Assembly (NCBI GenBank): GCA_910591455.2
Contig: OU342815.1
Span: 23,494,900-23,558,899, forward strand
DNA: 64,000 nt
Reading direction: 5' to 3'
Source of the DNA: Pholis gunnellus
Taxonomy: Eukaryota; Chordata; Actinopteri; Perciformes; Pholidae
Shown: positions 47,174-61,520 of the stretch, piece by piece
Layout: every line of letters starts with the position of its first letter
Position numbering within the stretch: position 1 is the first letter of the stretch
Notes under the pieces: generated by a model
What the model saw: only the letters and a program-made list of their open reading frames with translations
Told to the model about the DNA's origin: nothing
The model's database searches: none
Translations under genes and position numbers: made by a program

Positions 47174-50100
47174 ACCCCGGTGGTAGAGGGGTGTGAGGGG
47201 ACGGAGGACACGGTGGTCTGCTGGGTGGCCACTGATGAGGACCTCTGCTGCAGCTCCACAGTCTTGGCGTGCTGGTAACCTGCACAGAGAGGAGTCAGAT
47301 ACGATGCTAAACCCCACATTTAAATCCTAATATGAGACGCAGCTCTCGTACCGGCGGAGGTGGCCATGAAGCCGTTGCTGTAGAGGGACATGTGGTGGTG
47401 GTCGGCGTCCTGGGACACCTCGGACTTCTCGTCGCCGACGCCGCTCAGAGCGCTGGTGGAGCGGGAGTGCTCCTTACTGCGACGCTGAGCGTGAACTGAC
47501 GGGAGAAAGATACGGTTCTTATGGTCACACGTCACACTTACAGCTTACTGGAATAAAATGTGTTTATATTAATATGTTGGTTTCTTATTCAGCTGGACTG
47601 ACAACATTCATTTTATCTTAATTAATTAAGAGTTTTAACGTCTCGTGTGAGCAAACGATTTCTTTAATGTGTGTGATTGAAATATAACATAAGATATGAT
47701 TTACATTATTTATGATAACAAGCACTTTAATTTGCATTAGGGTGTGTTTATTATTCACTCATTGTGTGTTGAAGTGTTTATTTGGTATATAGATGCTAAA
47801 TGTGGAGTTAAAACTTATTAAACAATATTGTAAACCGTGACAAAGTAACTCAAAAACTAACGCTGAGATTTCTATGAACTCATTTGAACATCAGAGTGTA
47901 ATTGACAGCGTTTCAGCTGTTATTACCGTGTAATAACCTGTTGATGCATAACACAGCTGACCTGCTGTCTGGCTCACCTGACATCATGTGGAGACTCCTG
48001 GACTGGATGTTGTCCTCCGCCGGGTCGTAGTCGAACACGGAGCCGGGGTTTGTGCGCCAAACACGCAGATCTGAGGACGCAAGAGTCAAACGTTCCGTTA
48101 GAGGATCAGACCGTCAGCGGAGTCTCTAGTCTGTTCCTCCTGTTTATTACAGTTACATACACGACGACCTTTGGAAACCAAGACGGTCATTTAAGAACAC
48201 TTTGAAGAGTCGCTGAGGATCAGTTATTTTAAAACGTATCTGTCCTGTTAGGATTTTCAACCTCTTGTGGAAACAAAATAACAAAATCTTGCTCTTTTTG
48301 TGTGAGAAAATACAAATCTAGATGTGTTATTGTGTTTGAAATAGCTTCAGTTGACACGAGATAAATAAAGATGAACGTTTTTAAAATGAGATTTACGTTC
48401 TTGAGATTAGGGAATAGAGTTAAAAATCTATTTCATCAGAAAATGTCATATTTTCTCTCCAGATGAATAAAAGGAAAGTCTTTAAACATCAGCGACAGCA
48501 GCAGAGGAGTCTGAATGCTGATGGTTTAAAATGTGCTTTTATCAAGACACCAAGATCTAAAGTCTATTGTTGAAATGTGGCTTAAAAACTGGATAACAAG
48601 TCAGTTTATGATCAACACAAAGAGGAGACGACGCCACTGACAGGCGATGATGTTAATACACACCTCCATACAAAGTTACATATTATACCTTTAAGTTAAC
48701 AAGCCTTCAAAGCCCGTCTTTCGTCCGTTTCTTTCCAGTTGAAATGTCTTTTAAAGTACAACTCTTTCACTGTTATGTCGATCTCTTTGCACGTTAAACC
48801 AGCAGCAGGTAGAACCTAGTGACGTACCGGTGGTGGTCTCCTGGTCGTGCTCGATGGTGCGCCTCCTCTCCATCTCCACCACGCGCCTCTGGATGCCGCG
48901 GTAGTTGATGTTGCTGAAGTCCTGCGTGTTCTTCTTCACGCGCTCCATCACCATGTCGGTGGCGGTGGCGGTGAAGCTGCCTTTGCTCTTCTCAAAGTCC
49001 TCGTGGTACCTCACCTGAAGACATCACAGATCACAGCCGTGGTCACAGGAACAGCGGGGAACATGGATTATAATAAACAGAACTATGTTCTCATTTATTT
49101 ACAGAGACCTGAGACTTAGAATAGTCCTTCACAAATGTGTTAGGAAACTACTGAGCCTTTAATGGAAGTAAAAATGCTTATTTGTGACGTGTTTTTGAAA
49201 ATGAGAGACAGAAATATGGGGCTGAGATCTACCGACTAACAGCAGCCGTGTCCTCATGAGGAACAGAGGCCATGAACGCTCACCCCGGAGATGTTGCGCT
49301 GGGTCTCCCTGACGCGCCTCAACTCAGGCGTGTCCAGAACGAAGGAGGCCTTGCCCTGGACCTGCTTACGGAAACTGTCAGAGTACAGCACCTGGTGAGG
49401 AGGCAAGGGGTGAGGAAGAGAGGACACACAGTGAGGACACACGGTGAGGACACAGTGAAGAAGTGAGGCGTTTCAAACCTGAAGCCATCGTAAAGCGTTT
49501 AGCAGCACAAAGAGAGGGGGGGGGGGGGGGGGCTGAAGTATTAAAGGAAAACAAGATTATGTTCCCAATCTGCAGGGGGAGGAAGAGGAAGAGGAAGAGG
49601 AAGAGGAGCAGGAAAGCTGAGCACAGACGCACGGGTTAGAGGTGGAACACATCTGCAGTAGAATGTGTTCCAGAGGTGGTTCTCAAAGTACCGAGCTAAT
49701 GTTCTCCTGGTTCCTTTTCACTCGCTCCATCTCTGGGGTGTACACCACAGGAGTTCCTTTGGCTGAACTGTCTTTATACAACACCTGGAGGAGAGAAGCA
49801 CAAGAGCCAATCAGACGCCGACACACACTCAGAACACACACACACACACCTATAGGACTGGTTTCATAGACTCCGATTGGAACCCTCTGAACCCCAAAAC
49901 CCACCGGCGGGATTAAAAAGCATGTTTTCTTCAAACACATCGTGTGTGATGAATGCAGACGAAGCAGCCAAAACAAAGCCTAGAATCCTGATATTTAATT
50001 AAATATAGTATCACTATAAATCTTGTCTTTGTTTTAACCAGATTCTGTTAAAAACATTAAAGTGTGAGCTCCTCAGTGAAACTATGACGTCATGATTGAT

Positions 50101-53100
50101 TCATCTGAGACCAACAGTCATGTGACCACAAGAGAGGAGGAGCTCTGACTGAACTACAGGAAGTGAACACGGAGGAGAGGAGAGGAGAGGAGGAGAGAGG
50201 AGAGAGGAAAAGAGAGGAGAGAGGAGAGGAGAGAAGAGAAGAGAGGAGAGAGGAGAGGAGAGGAGAAGAGAGGAGAGGAGAGAAGAGAGGAGAGGAGAAG
50301 AGAGGAGAGGAGAGAGGAGAAGAGAGGAGAGGAGAGAAGAAGAGAGGAGAGAGGAGAAGAGAGGAGAGAGGAGAGGAGATAAGAGAGGAGAGAGGAGAGG
50401 TGGAGAGGAGAGGAGAGGAGAAGAGAGGAGAGAGGAGAGGAGAAGAGAGGAGAGGAGAAGAGAGGAGAGGGGAGAGGAGAGAAGAGAGGGGCAAGGAGGG
50501 GAGAGAAGAGAGGAGAGGAGAAGAGAGGAGAAGAGAGAGGAGATAAGAGAGGAGAGAGGAGAGGAGAAGAGAGGAGAGGAGAGGAGAGGAGAAGAGAGGA
50601 GAGGAGAGAGGAGAAGAGAGGAGAGGAGAGAAGAGGAGAGAGGAGAGGAGAGGAGAGAGAGGAGAGAAGAGAGGAGAGGAGAAGAGAGGAGAAGAGAGAG
50701 GAGATAAGAGAGGAGAGAGGAGAGGAGAAGAGAGGAGAGGAGAGGAGAGGAGAAGAGAGAGGAGATAAGAGAGGAGAGAGGAGAGGAGAAGAGAGGAGAG
50801 GAGAGGAGAGGAGAAGAGAGAGGAGATAAGAGAGGAGAGAGGAGAGGAGAAGAGAGGAGAGGAGAGGAGAGGAGAGGAGAGGAGAAGAGAGGAGAGGAGA
50901 GAGAAGAAGAGGAGAGAGGAGAGAAGAAGAGAGGCTGGAAGTAGAGGATGTAAAACTGTAAAACATGTAGAGTCTCACATTATTTCCAACATTGTAACAC
51001 TTGTGGACACTTGCAACATGTTGGATCTATAGATGTGATTGTTTTTTAAATGTTCAAAGTAATTAAACCTGCGTTTTAATGTTTTTTATGATTGATGTCT
51101 TCATAACTGTTATTGTGCACTAAAGACATGATGTTCTCTCTTCTGGTCGTGATGGTTCTGTTCATAGAGGAGCAGAACTTTATATTACAGAGAACATAAG
51201 CAGAGAAACACGGGACAGAAGCGGGAACACGTCTCAGGGTTCAGAGGGTTCACCTTAAATCACTGAAGATAAAGAAAACAGGATATTTCAAATAAATTGA
51301 AGTTTTCAATGGAATAAATGTAAACAGCGTCTGAGAAATTGGTCCTATAGTGAGAGTGACTTCTCCTGGTCCAACGGCCAGGATCTCTGTTGTGGGAACA
51401 AAAACACAAAACACACTCCTAAAAGGCTTCAGCAGGAGGTTTAGTTTGTCGTTAGCTGTAAGAAGAATGTGCTTAATGTGGAAATAGAAGAGGTGTTAGA
51501 AGATACGGGACATGGGGGAGGACAGAGAGGAGGGGTTTGATGGTTGAAGATTAAAGATGGAGGGGAGACAATGAAGGTGGTGAGCTCAGGGAACGGCAGA
51601 GAAACAGGCTTGAGAAGGGGATGAGCGCTACTAATCCACTCAGTTAGGGGAGCACACGTGGACCGTTTCTTCTACCGAGCTGATGTTCTTCTGGCTTTGT
51701 TTGACCCGCTTCACCTCCGGGAGGTCGGAGATCGCCGTGCCTCGACCCAGGGAGTCCTTGTACTTTATCTGCCCAACAAACAGCGGGATGGAGGTTTTTA
51801 GAAAAGAAAAAGTAAGAGAGACAATCAGACAGAAATCCAGAAATCCAGGAGCAAACACAGCATCCACAAAACCAACCACAGCAGACATGACACGACGAAT
51901 TAAACCTGAGGAATGGAGAAGCGGGTTATTAAAGAGGTTTAGCTGAATGAGGCTCATCGGGGGTTAAATCTGCATCTGAAGGCTGAGGAGACTTTTGTTA
52001 AGTTTGAGGGTGAGGAGGGGGGAGGAGGGGGAGGACTCTGTGGAGTACCGTGCTAATGTTGCGCTGATTGCGTTTGACTCGCTCCATCTCGGGCGTCTCT
52101 GACACCGACGTGCCTTGTTCCACTCCTGCTTTGTATTGAATCTTATGAACGAGACAACAACATAAAAAGAAGTTCAGTATGACGGTAACACTCAGAGGAG
52201 GATTAGTTTTATGAGATAATCCAGGGAAATGGAGACTTGTTTAGGATGGTTTTGGGTTTTTGGTCATCGAGGGTCGTGGTAAAAGAAAAGGAGTGATTCA
52301 TGAGCTGAGTTAAAGATGGAGGAGGGGGAACGATTACTGAAGACACAGGAAGTGAAGTCTGCAAGGCTGCGGTCGAAAACTCAAAAAGTTACCTCCTAAC
52401 GTCCTTTCCTAACCACTTCTCCTTCACCTCTATGGAAAACGCCACGAGGTCAAGGAAACATGTGAAGGAGACTTCATGAGGAGTTAGGAAAAGAGAGAAT
52501 CAGACTCCACTTTCACTAAACTAGGACATGACTCCATGAATCTATTGTGTCATTATGAATCTGACAGGTTTAATAATTCATAAACTCATGTAAGACAAAC
52601 ACATCGTTTGTTTTCATGGTGCGTCACTTTAAATGTTGCCGCCGCAAGGAATTGTGGGTCGGCATCATCTCCTTTCCTTTCATAGAGGAAGGTCCCGTGT
52701 TTCCTATGCTAAAGGAGATAAGGAAAGGAAGCATTGAAGTACCTTTCCTCAGCTCTTATCATGGAGGACTCTTTCACTCAGCGAGGAACCTTCACGAGGT
52801 AAAAAAAGGACTTTTCGACCGCAGCCTCGGACTCTTTAGTGGGAGAGGTCAGAGGGCGTGTTGGGGAATGATTTTAAGGGATCACTGCGGTTCGTTTCCT
52901 CTACCGAGCTGATATTCTTCGTGGTTTCTCGGACCCGCTTCACCTCAGGCAGGTCTGGGATGGACGTGCCTTGACCCACAGACTCCTTGTACTGAATCTG
53001 CCCGTTACAATAAACGACACAGAGTCAAACAAACAGGAGACAAACAGCAGCACAGCGAGTACGGCGTTATTTCTGACATGAGGACAGACGCAGGGTCTCT

Positions 53101-54329
53101 CTCTCTGTGGAGTACCGTGCTAATGTTGTGCTGATTGCGTTTGACTCGCTCCATCTCGGGCGTCTCTGACACCGACGTGCCTTGTTCCACTCCTGCTTTG
53201 TATTGAATCTTATGAACGAGACAACACAACATAAAAAGAAGTCAAACATGACGGTAACACTCAGAGGATTAGTTTTATGAGATAATCCAGGGAAATGGAG
53301 ACTTATTTAGGATGGTTTTGGGTTTTTGGTCATCGATGGAGGCTGGTAAAAGAAAAGGAGTGATTCATGAGCTGAGTTAAAGATGGAGGAGGGGGAACGA
53401 TTACTGAAGACACAGGAAGTGAAGTCTGCAAGGCTGCGGTCGAAAACTCAAAAAGTTGTATTGAATCTTATGAATGAGACACAAAAAAAGTCAAATATGA
53501 CGACAAACACTCAAAGGAGGATTAGTTTTCATTTTAAGAGGGAAGGAAACGCTAAAAAATAAGATATCAAATTAAAAACAAATCCAGGGAAATGCGCTTA
53601 TTAAGCGAAGCATTGAGGGAAATTATGTTCTTGAGGAGATTCAAAAGGAAGTCGACAAAAGCTGATAAAAGCTGATTTATGAATCAGTTAGGATGGAGGA
53701 GGTAAAGGTTCATTTCTAGACTAGTAGCAGAGGTCAGAGGGCGTGTTGGGGAATGATTTTAAGGGATCACTGCAGTTCGTTTCCTCTACCGAGCTGATAT
53801 TCTTCGTGGTTTCTCGGACCCGCTTCACCTCAGGCAGGTCTGGGATGGACGTGCCTTGACCCACAGACTCCTTGTACTGAATCTGCCCGTTGCAATAAAC
53901 GACACAAAGTCAGACAAACAGGAGACAAACAGCAGCACAGCGTGTACGACGCACACACGCACACGTCCATTCATTCATCACTTAACAACACGGTGTTAGT
54001 AAAACCACATATGACGGCAAGAAATACGTTTGATATGCTTTCAAAAATAGATGAAACTTCATTTAGATGTAATGAATTAATATGAAAGAAGTCCCAGTTA
54101 ATGATGAATAGTTTGCTGTATCACTAAGAGCCTTAAACCAAAAGTACACAATGTACTTTGACACAGACGTCCAAAATACTTTTACGCCATGTAGTGAAAA
54201 CAAAGGACGACGTATCAGGACCATCGTGAGTGAAGACGATGTACTGAGAGTTACTGTAAATTTACAACTAAAATGAATTCTGTCAATTATATTCTGAGAG
54301 TTGAATCGCGAACTTACTAGAAAAAAAAA

Positions 54330-54375
<46 letters not shown>

Positions 54376-55434
54376 TGAGATTAAAATTGTAAAACTCGAT
54401 TAATCTCTGAGCGTGAAACCAGAACTGGATGGTGTGATGTCATTGATCTCAGCTGTTTGGTTCCTCGACAAAAAACAACACAAAATGTCCTGTTTTTGTC
54501 TCGAAATTTGTGACTTTAATCTATAAAGAAAATTCTATTTTTTTCGTAAATTTGTGCGTTTATTTGTTCTAAATTTCCGTCTTTAGTCACAGAAAGAGTT
54601 TTTCCTTTGAATATTACCTTCCACGGCTGCGTAATTTGCATATTTGAACTACAATGGCCCTCACACGCCGTCATAGAAACAAATTAACAAGTTATTATCT
54701 CGCAGCAATGAAGTTGGCCAAAAACAATCTAAAAGTAAAATAAAGGTAAATGTGTGTTGGGTTGAAGATGTCTATCTGAAGGTCTGGTTATATTCCTGGT
54801 CTCTAGGGAAGGAGGGAGTAAGGAGGGAGTAAGGAGGGAGTAAGGAGGGAGGAGTGGGTGGAGGAGGAGATGACGGAGGGCAGGGTCACTCTGTGGAGTA
54901 CCGTGCTAATGTTGCGCTGGTTGTGTTTAACTCGCTCCATCTCGGGGGTCTCAGGCAAAGACGTTCCTCCTCCCACAGACTCCTTGTACTGAATCTGCCC
55001 GTTGCAATAAACGACACAAAGTCAGACAAACAGCAGCACAGCGTGTATGACGCACACACACACGTCCATTCATTCATCACTTAACAACTGACAACACGGT
55101 GTTAGTAAAACCACATATGACGGCAATAAATACGTTTGATATGCTTTCAAAAATAGATGAAACTTCATTTAGATGTAATGAATTAATATGAAAGAAGTCC
55201 CAGTTAATGATGAATAGTTTGCTGTATCACTAAGAGCCTTAAACCAAAAGTACACAATGTACTTTGACACAGACGTCCAAAATACTTTTACGCCGTGTAG
55301 TGAAAACAAAGGACGACGTATCAGGACCATCGTGAGTGAAGACGATGTACTGAGAGTTACTGTAAAGTTACAAATAAAATGAATTCTGTCAATTATATTC
55401 TGAGAGTTGAATCGCGAATTTACTAGAAAAAAAC

Positions 55435-55468
<34 letters not shown>

Positions 55469-58400
55469 TGAGATTAAAATTGTAAAACTCGATTAATCTC
55501 TGAGCGTGAAACCAGAACTGGATGGTGTGATGTCATTGATCTCAGCTGTTTGGTTCCTCGACAAAAACCCACAAAATGTCCTGTTTTTGTCTCGTAATTT
55601 GTGACTTTAATCTTTAAAGAAAATTCTATTTTTTTTGTAAATTTGTGCGTTTATTTGTTCTAAATTTCTGTCTTTAATCACAGAAAGAGTTTTTCACTTT
55701 GAATATTACCTTCCACGGCTGCGTAATTTGCATATTTGAACTACAATGGCCCTCACACGCCGTCATAGAAACAAATTAACAAGTTATTATCTCGCAGCAA
55801 TGAAGTTGGGCAAAAACAATCTAAAAGTAAAATAAAGGTAAATGTGTGTTGGGTTGAAGATGTCTATCTGAAGGTCTGGTTATATTCCTGGTCTCTAGGG
55901 AAGGAGGGAGTAAGGAGGGAGTAAGGAGGGAGTAAGGAGGGAGGAGGAGATGACGGAGGGCAGGGTCACTCTGTGGAGTACCGTGCTAATGTTGCGCTGG
56001 TTGTGTTTAACTCGCTCCATCTCGGGGGTCTCGGGCAAAGACGTTCCTCCTCCCACATCCTCTTTGTACTGAATCTTTACACGGACGAGGAATGAAAGCA
56101 GCAAACCAGCGGTTAGCCTGACGTCAACTCTGATATATATATATAATTATATATACGATGAGGACGAGCTCATCAAACAGAGTCTACACTAGATTTAGCT
56201 GCGATGTAACAAGAACACACGGAATGAAACAAACCAATCCACATGTAGAGGAACACGTACTGTGAACACGTATCTAACAACACACAAGCTCCGCACTAAC
56301 CAGTATCACCGTTACCCTAAAGAACCACAGGTCAGGTGTTAGTGGCGTGAATTAAACTGCAGAATCCACGAGGTTAAAGATAAAGAGATGAAGGGCTGCA
56401 TACCAGGGTCGTGTTAATAGAAAACATTAAGAATAATATTATGTCGTAGATACCAAGCTGAAATTCTTTGTATTCTCTTTAACACGGAGCATTTCAGGAG
56501 TGTCCTTTATAGTGCACACTTTGCCCATTATGCTTTTATGGTCAATCTGGTACTGATGCTACGGGGAGAAAACAGAAGTGCAGTTAAAATGTTTCACAGT
56601 GAGAAAGAAGTCAAAGAGAGACACTCCTCCTCCACATGAACAGAAACATTCAATTCATTAAGAGAACGTCGTAGAAAAGTCTAAAGTATCCAAGATCGTA
56701 CTTTGCAGCAGACGTGGAGAGAAACACAGAGACACCAGAAGAACCTCCGTCTTCACACGGAGAACATGTTCCTACTTACAGTGCTGAAGTTCTTCTGGTT
56801 CTCACGGACTCTCTGCATCTCCGGAGTGTCCAGGACGGGAACGTAGTGAGACATGATCCTCCCGGCTTCCTCTTTGTACTTTTTCTGTTGGACACAAACA
56901 CAAACAACAGGAATATTTCATTAAAACAGAGAGTTATAAAACAGTATTTCAGTTGCCTCCAGATATTTCCTTTAAAAGAAGCTTCTTGAGGATTGGTTCT
57001 GGTTTTGATAACCCGACCTGGCTGATGATGTTCTTCATCTGCTGAGCGTGGAGGATGTCTGGAGTGTCGATGACACTGGTGAAGCTGGCCCTGTCCATCT
57101 CAGCGGTGTGTTTGTATTTAGTCTGAGGAACAGAGAACATCAGTCAGCACAGATTCTGACTGTAATATACCAGAACTGCTGCATGAGATATTTATGTATT
57201 TACCCACAATCAGGCAAGGCTTAATATTACTTATTTATAACATTATTTCAGCTTCCTCCATTAATGGACAGCAACAAATAAAAACCTCCGGTGGTGAAGT
57301 CGATGCTTCACGTGTTAAAGCTGCATTCTCTCTAATGTCCACCAGGGGGCGACTCCTCTGGTTGTATAGAAGTCTATGAGAAAATGACTCTACTTCTCTC
57401 TTGATTTATTACCTCAGTAAACATTGTAAACATGAGTTTATGGTCTCAATCTCTAGTTTCAAGTCTTCTTCAATACAGCATGATGTTCATTTAGTAAATG
57501 ATGGTCCATTTAGAGTCACACAGACCATAAAGCTGGGGATGCTACTGATCAGTCAACAGAATGTGAAACTTTGAGACTATTTGTCAACAATGAGTCAGTT
57601 TGAGTCGTGTGCACAGCGGCAACACGAGAAGATCACAAACATCTCAAGCAAAGAATCGGTAATAATATTATATATTACTGCCACAATCTATTATTCATAT
57701 TCTTTTAGTGCACATTGTTTTCTGGAATTGTCCTCACCTGTTACCTGTTCTTTGACATTCTTATAGATCAAAGCTGCACTAATCAATCCGTTCAGACTGA
57801 ACCGAATTTTAAATGTCACCTTTAAAACATCCTGTAAATAAGCATTTCATTTCATGCTCGTCTTTGAACATATAAACCTGCATAATATTAAACTATTCAT
57901 TGTGATTCATTGAGGTCTCGCCCATTTCCATTTGTCTATCCTTTCTTAGTGATTATCATAGTGATGCACCTTCTTTGCCCAATATTGTTCATGGTGGCGT
58001 TGAAGTAAATATTATAATTCATAATATTATAAAGTCATGTCTCGTGAGGCCCCAGGACTTAAGCCCCGCCCCGTTAACTACATTCATTTAGGCAACATCG
58101 CCCACGAAATGAAAACAGGAAGTGAGTCAGACCTGACTGAGGATGTCCGTAGCGTTCCTCGCCCTCATGAAGTCCGGCGTGTCCGTAGCCAAAGCCAACA
58201 TTCCCTTTCCCCTGATCTCCAGCTCCAGCGACTTCTTGTACTCCCTCTGCAAACACCAACAGGTGACTCATGTTACGCAAAAGCTCTGTTCGTTCAAAGC
58301 GGACGACTAGTGAGAGCAGCTCCACTCGAGTGTATTAAGAGTGGGGCTGCAAAGCCAAACACGTCAAGGGAACCGTGAATAAAGAGTTAGAAGAGGTTAG

Positions 58401-61400
58401 GAGGCTTTTAAAGAACAGCAGAGGGTGAAGCTCCACCCAAAACTGAAACACAAAACAGCAGTTAAAGGAAGTGTGTTAACGCATAATGTTATCTCAGTTT
58501 ATCTACAGTGCGATATCTATCATGCACGACACAAACCAACCTCTAACAGCATGCAGAGCACAAAGAAATTCACTCAATGAAAATGAATTTAAGTCAAAGT
58601 GAATCTTTGAAGCCATCTTGAATCACAGCATTAAGCGTGTGCTGTAATATAAATATAAAGCATGTTTCATCAAAACATCAGATGCAACTAAATATGCTTT
58701 GAGCACGTTCAAGGTTCCCTTTTGGAATATTTATCAGACGTAAAAGTATCAGAGAGTTTCGTACGAACATCAGATTCTAGAAATCACAGAAGAGGGATGC
58801 TGGAATGTTAGTGATGTCATGAAGCAGGGATACAAGTCAGAGTCAAACCCAGCAGCGGCCCTTCATAGAGGGATGAATAAGCTCAGTTAAAGCGGCAGAA
58901 CGCAGCGGATGATTGTGAGGAAAAGGCACTCGGGTTGAGAGCTCTGTCAGTCGTACCTCACACAGGATTTGAGTGGCATTCCTCGCTCTCAAACGCTCCG
59001 GAGTTTCCTCCAGTAAAGTGAGCCCTTTACCCTTCACTCCCTCCTCTAGATCCCTCCTGTACTCTTTCTACAGGACGGAAGAAGAACAGAGAGACTCGGC
59101 GAAAGGGAACACAAGGCAGGCCGAGGCCGAAGGCATACAGACGGACAAGATACGGCGCTTGTCCCACTCTGAGCTCAAAGTCACCGAAGACTCTGAAGAC
59201 TCTGAAGACTCTGAAGACTCTGAAGACTCTGAAGACTCTGAAGCACTGATGGCGTCAGAGTTCAGGTCCATCATATCATTATAAACAGTCGGCCATTCAG
59301 AGGCGGGATGAGAGGGCAAAATGAACACAATGCATCCCCCCCGTTAACCTCAATGACTGAGGTTTGTGCAAGTTAAAATCTACAATCCCAAGTCTCTTAT
59401 TTGCATCCATTGTTTCCTTCACTTGCGTCTTTTCCCTGCCTCCTAGTCCCTCCCACCAGGGATGCATAGACAGACAAGGAAACCACACGAGGAGAGAGGA
59501 AACAAGGAAATGAGATGGCGGATCAGCTGATCAGCGGTCAGTCGGCTTCAGCAGCTGGAGTTTGTGTCTGCACACGTGTGAACTGTACTAATAGTAATAA
59601 ATTAGCCTGTTAGCTGTTTAACATGCGTCCATTTCTACCAGCAGAATGTATTTATTCATTATTAGCTTCTGTATTTATTGATATTCTGATTGTGAAGTCT
59701 TTATTTAATAACACAGAATATGACTCTGAAGTCTTTTGAACACAGGAAATTGTTTATTAAGCTAAATGTTTTGGGGATAATCCAAAAATATCATCAAACC
59801 TCACTCATGATCAGCCTCACGTGACTGAATGGAAATGACGATAAATGATGTAAAATATGTTTCTTGCGGCTCTCTGACTTTAATTGAATCCTTAATAAAA
59901 GTGAATGAGATCTAATGTTTCTAATAAAAGAAGAAAGTAAGAAATGATCCTCTTAGGTTTCATCTTTGGTTGCTCTTAACTTCAGTAATATCAGATCAGT
60001 TCAATCAAATAACTGATAATCAATGAGGGAGCTTGTTGCTCGTGATCAGAGATCTGGGTCCTTTGAGATGTTCGGAGCAGAACAACTTCAACAGGAACAA
60101 CAGGAAATATCAAAGAAGAGACTTGAGATTTACACAGAACTCTGAAATATCAACACAAAGCGCCTGCTGATCATAAAACAGTGAAACCCGGAGACATCGG
60201 TGACTTCGGCTGAGAATCCTGATAAACCACAATGTGGAAACAACAACATGACAATTCAAGTCAACATTTCACATTGTGAGACTCACATGACTGCATGCAG
60301 ACTTTATGTTGTTAACATGAAGCTGTTAGTCGTCTTGTGATTGTGAAATGAGTCCAACGTGTAAACAGACAGAAATATAAATACAAGCAAACAAACAAAC
60401 ACTAAACTACGGAGAGAGAGAAGACTTCTCAAGAGTTTAGGGATCATGCAAACAAACTAAAATCATCAAGAAAGAAGGAAGTACTCGTGAGATTAAATTA
60501 CATAAGGAGGTGAGAAGGAAGCAGGACCGAGGTGGTGATGTGGTCTTAGTATGATTATCAGGGATGGGTGAGGGAGGTAGGGGAGCTTCTCAGGGGTAAA
60601 TCGTCCTCTTAGTTACCTCGCTGGCTATTTTGGTGGCGTGTCTGACATGTAACATGGCGGGGGTGACCTCCAACCCTGAGAGGTTCTTGCCCTTCATGTG
60701 CTCCTCAAAGTCCTTCTTATAGTCTTTCTATTGGCCGGAAAAGACAAAGACAGAACTCAAACAGCATGCGAGCAAAGCAGCAGTTACCTGATACCCGGCT
60801 CACACACAGCCGCGGTACTCGTGGTGACGCCGTGTCTTTAAATGTGACGTAGTCGTGCATGTGTGGAGCGATTATTGAGACTAAAGTCTGGAGTTTTGCC
60901 ACCAGAATAGCAACAATCTGGATAAATGTTGAAGCTCATTCTAGTCAAACACTGGAGCCACAAGAAGGTTCAACAGACTGAGACGAACACACACTTTACC
61001 TTCGTCATCTCTGCAATGTGGGAGTAAGATTAAGCAGCATAATATACGCAGTATATTATATAGTACGAACAGCGATACACACGGCGTTCAGAACACATTT
61101 TACAGGCCTTCTCCCAGTTTAGTGCCGGCTCAGATTTGGAAATGGGAACGCTAACACCCATCAATGTGATCCCAATGTCTTGATGTTATAAACTGGCATT
61201 AAAGGCACTATAAAATAGAAATAGCTGGACATCCAACAAGCTGAAGCACAGACATATATATATATATATATACTATTCTTCACAGGAGCAGAGGCTCAGA
61301 GGCTTGTGATGAAGAGGTTTGTGCTCTTGAACCTCAGAGGAGGCAGACGGGGTGAATTACCTGACTCTGCATGTGCTGCGCCTCCTTAGCCGTCACATAT

Positions 61401-61469
61401 GTGGGCGTCTCGAAGTCCAGCATGGCCTTTCCCTTCTCCTTCTCATACTTCTCCTTGTATTTCACCTGC

Positions 61470-61520
<51 letters not shown>

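Noticed and set aside
50154..50978. Ser/Leu/Pro-rich frame of 274 codons and the Arg/Glu-rich frames opposite
   Set aside because: Translation of a polypurine array; no gene evidence.
58973..59328. Ser/Glu and Glu/Asp/Ser repeat frames
   Set aside because: Produced by a 9-bp minisatellite next to a real neb exon on the minus strand.
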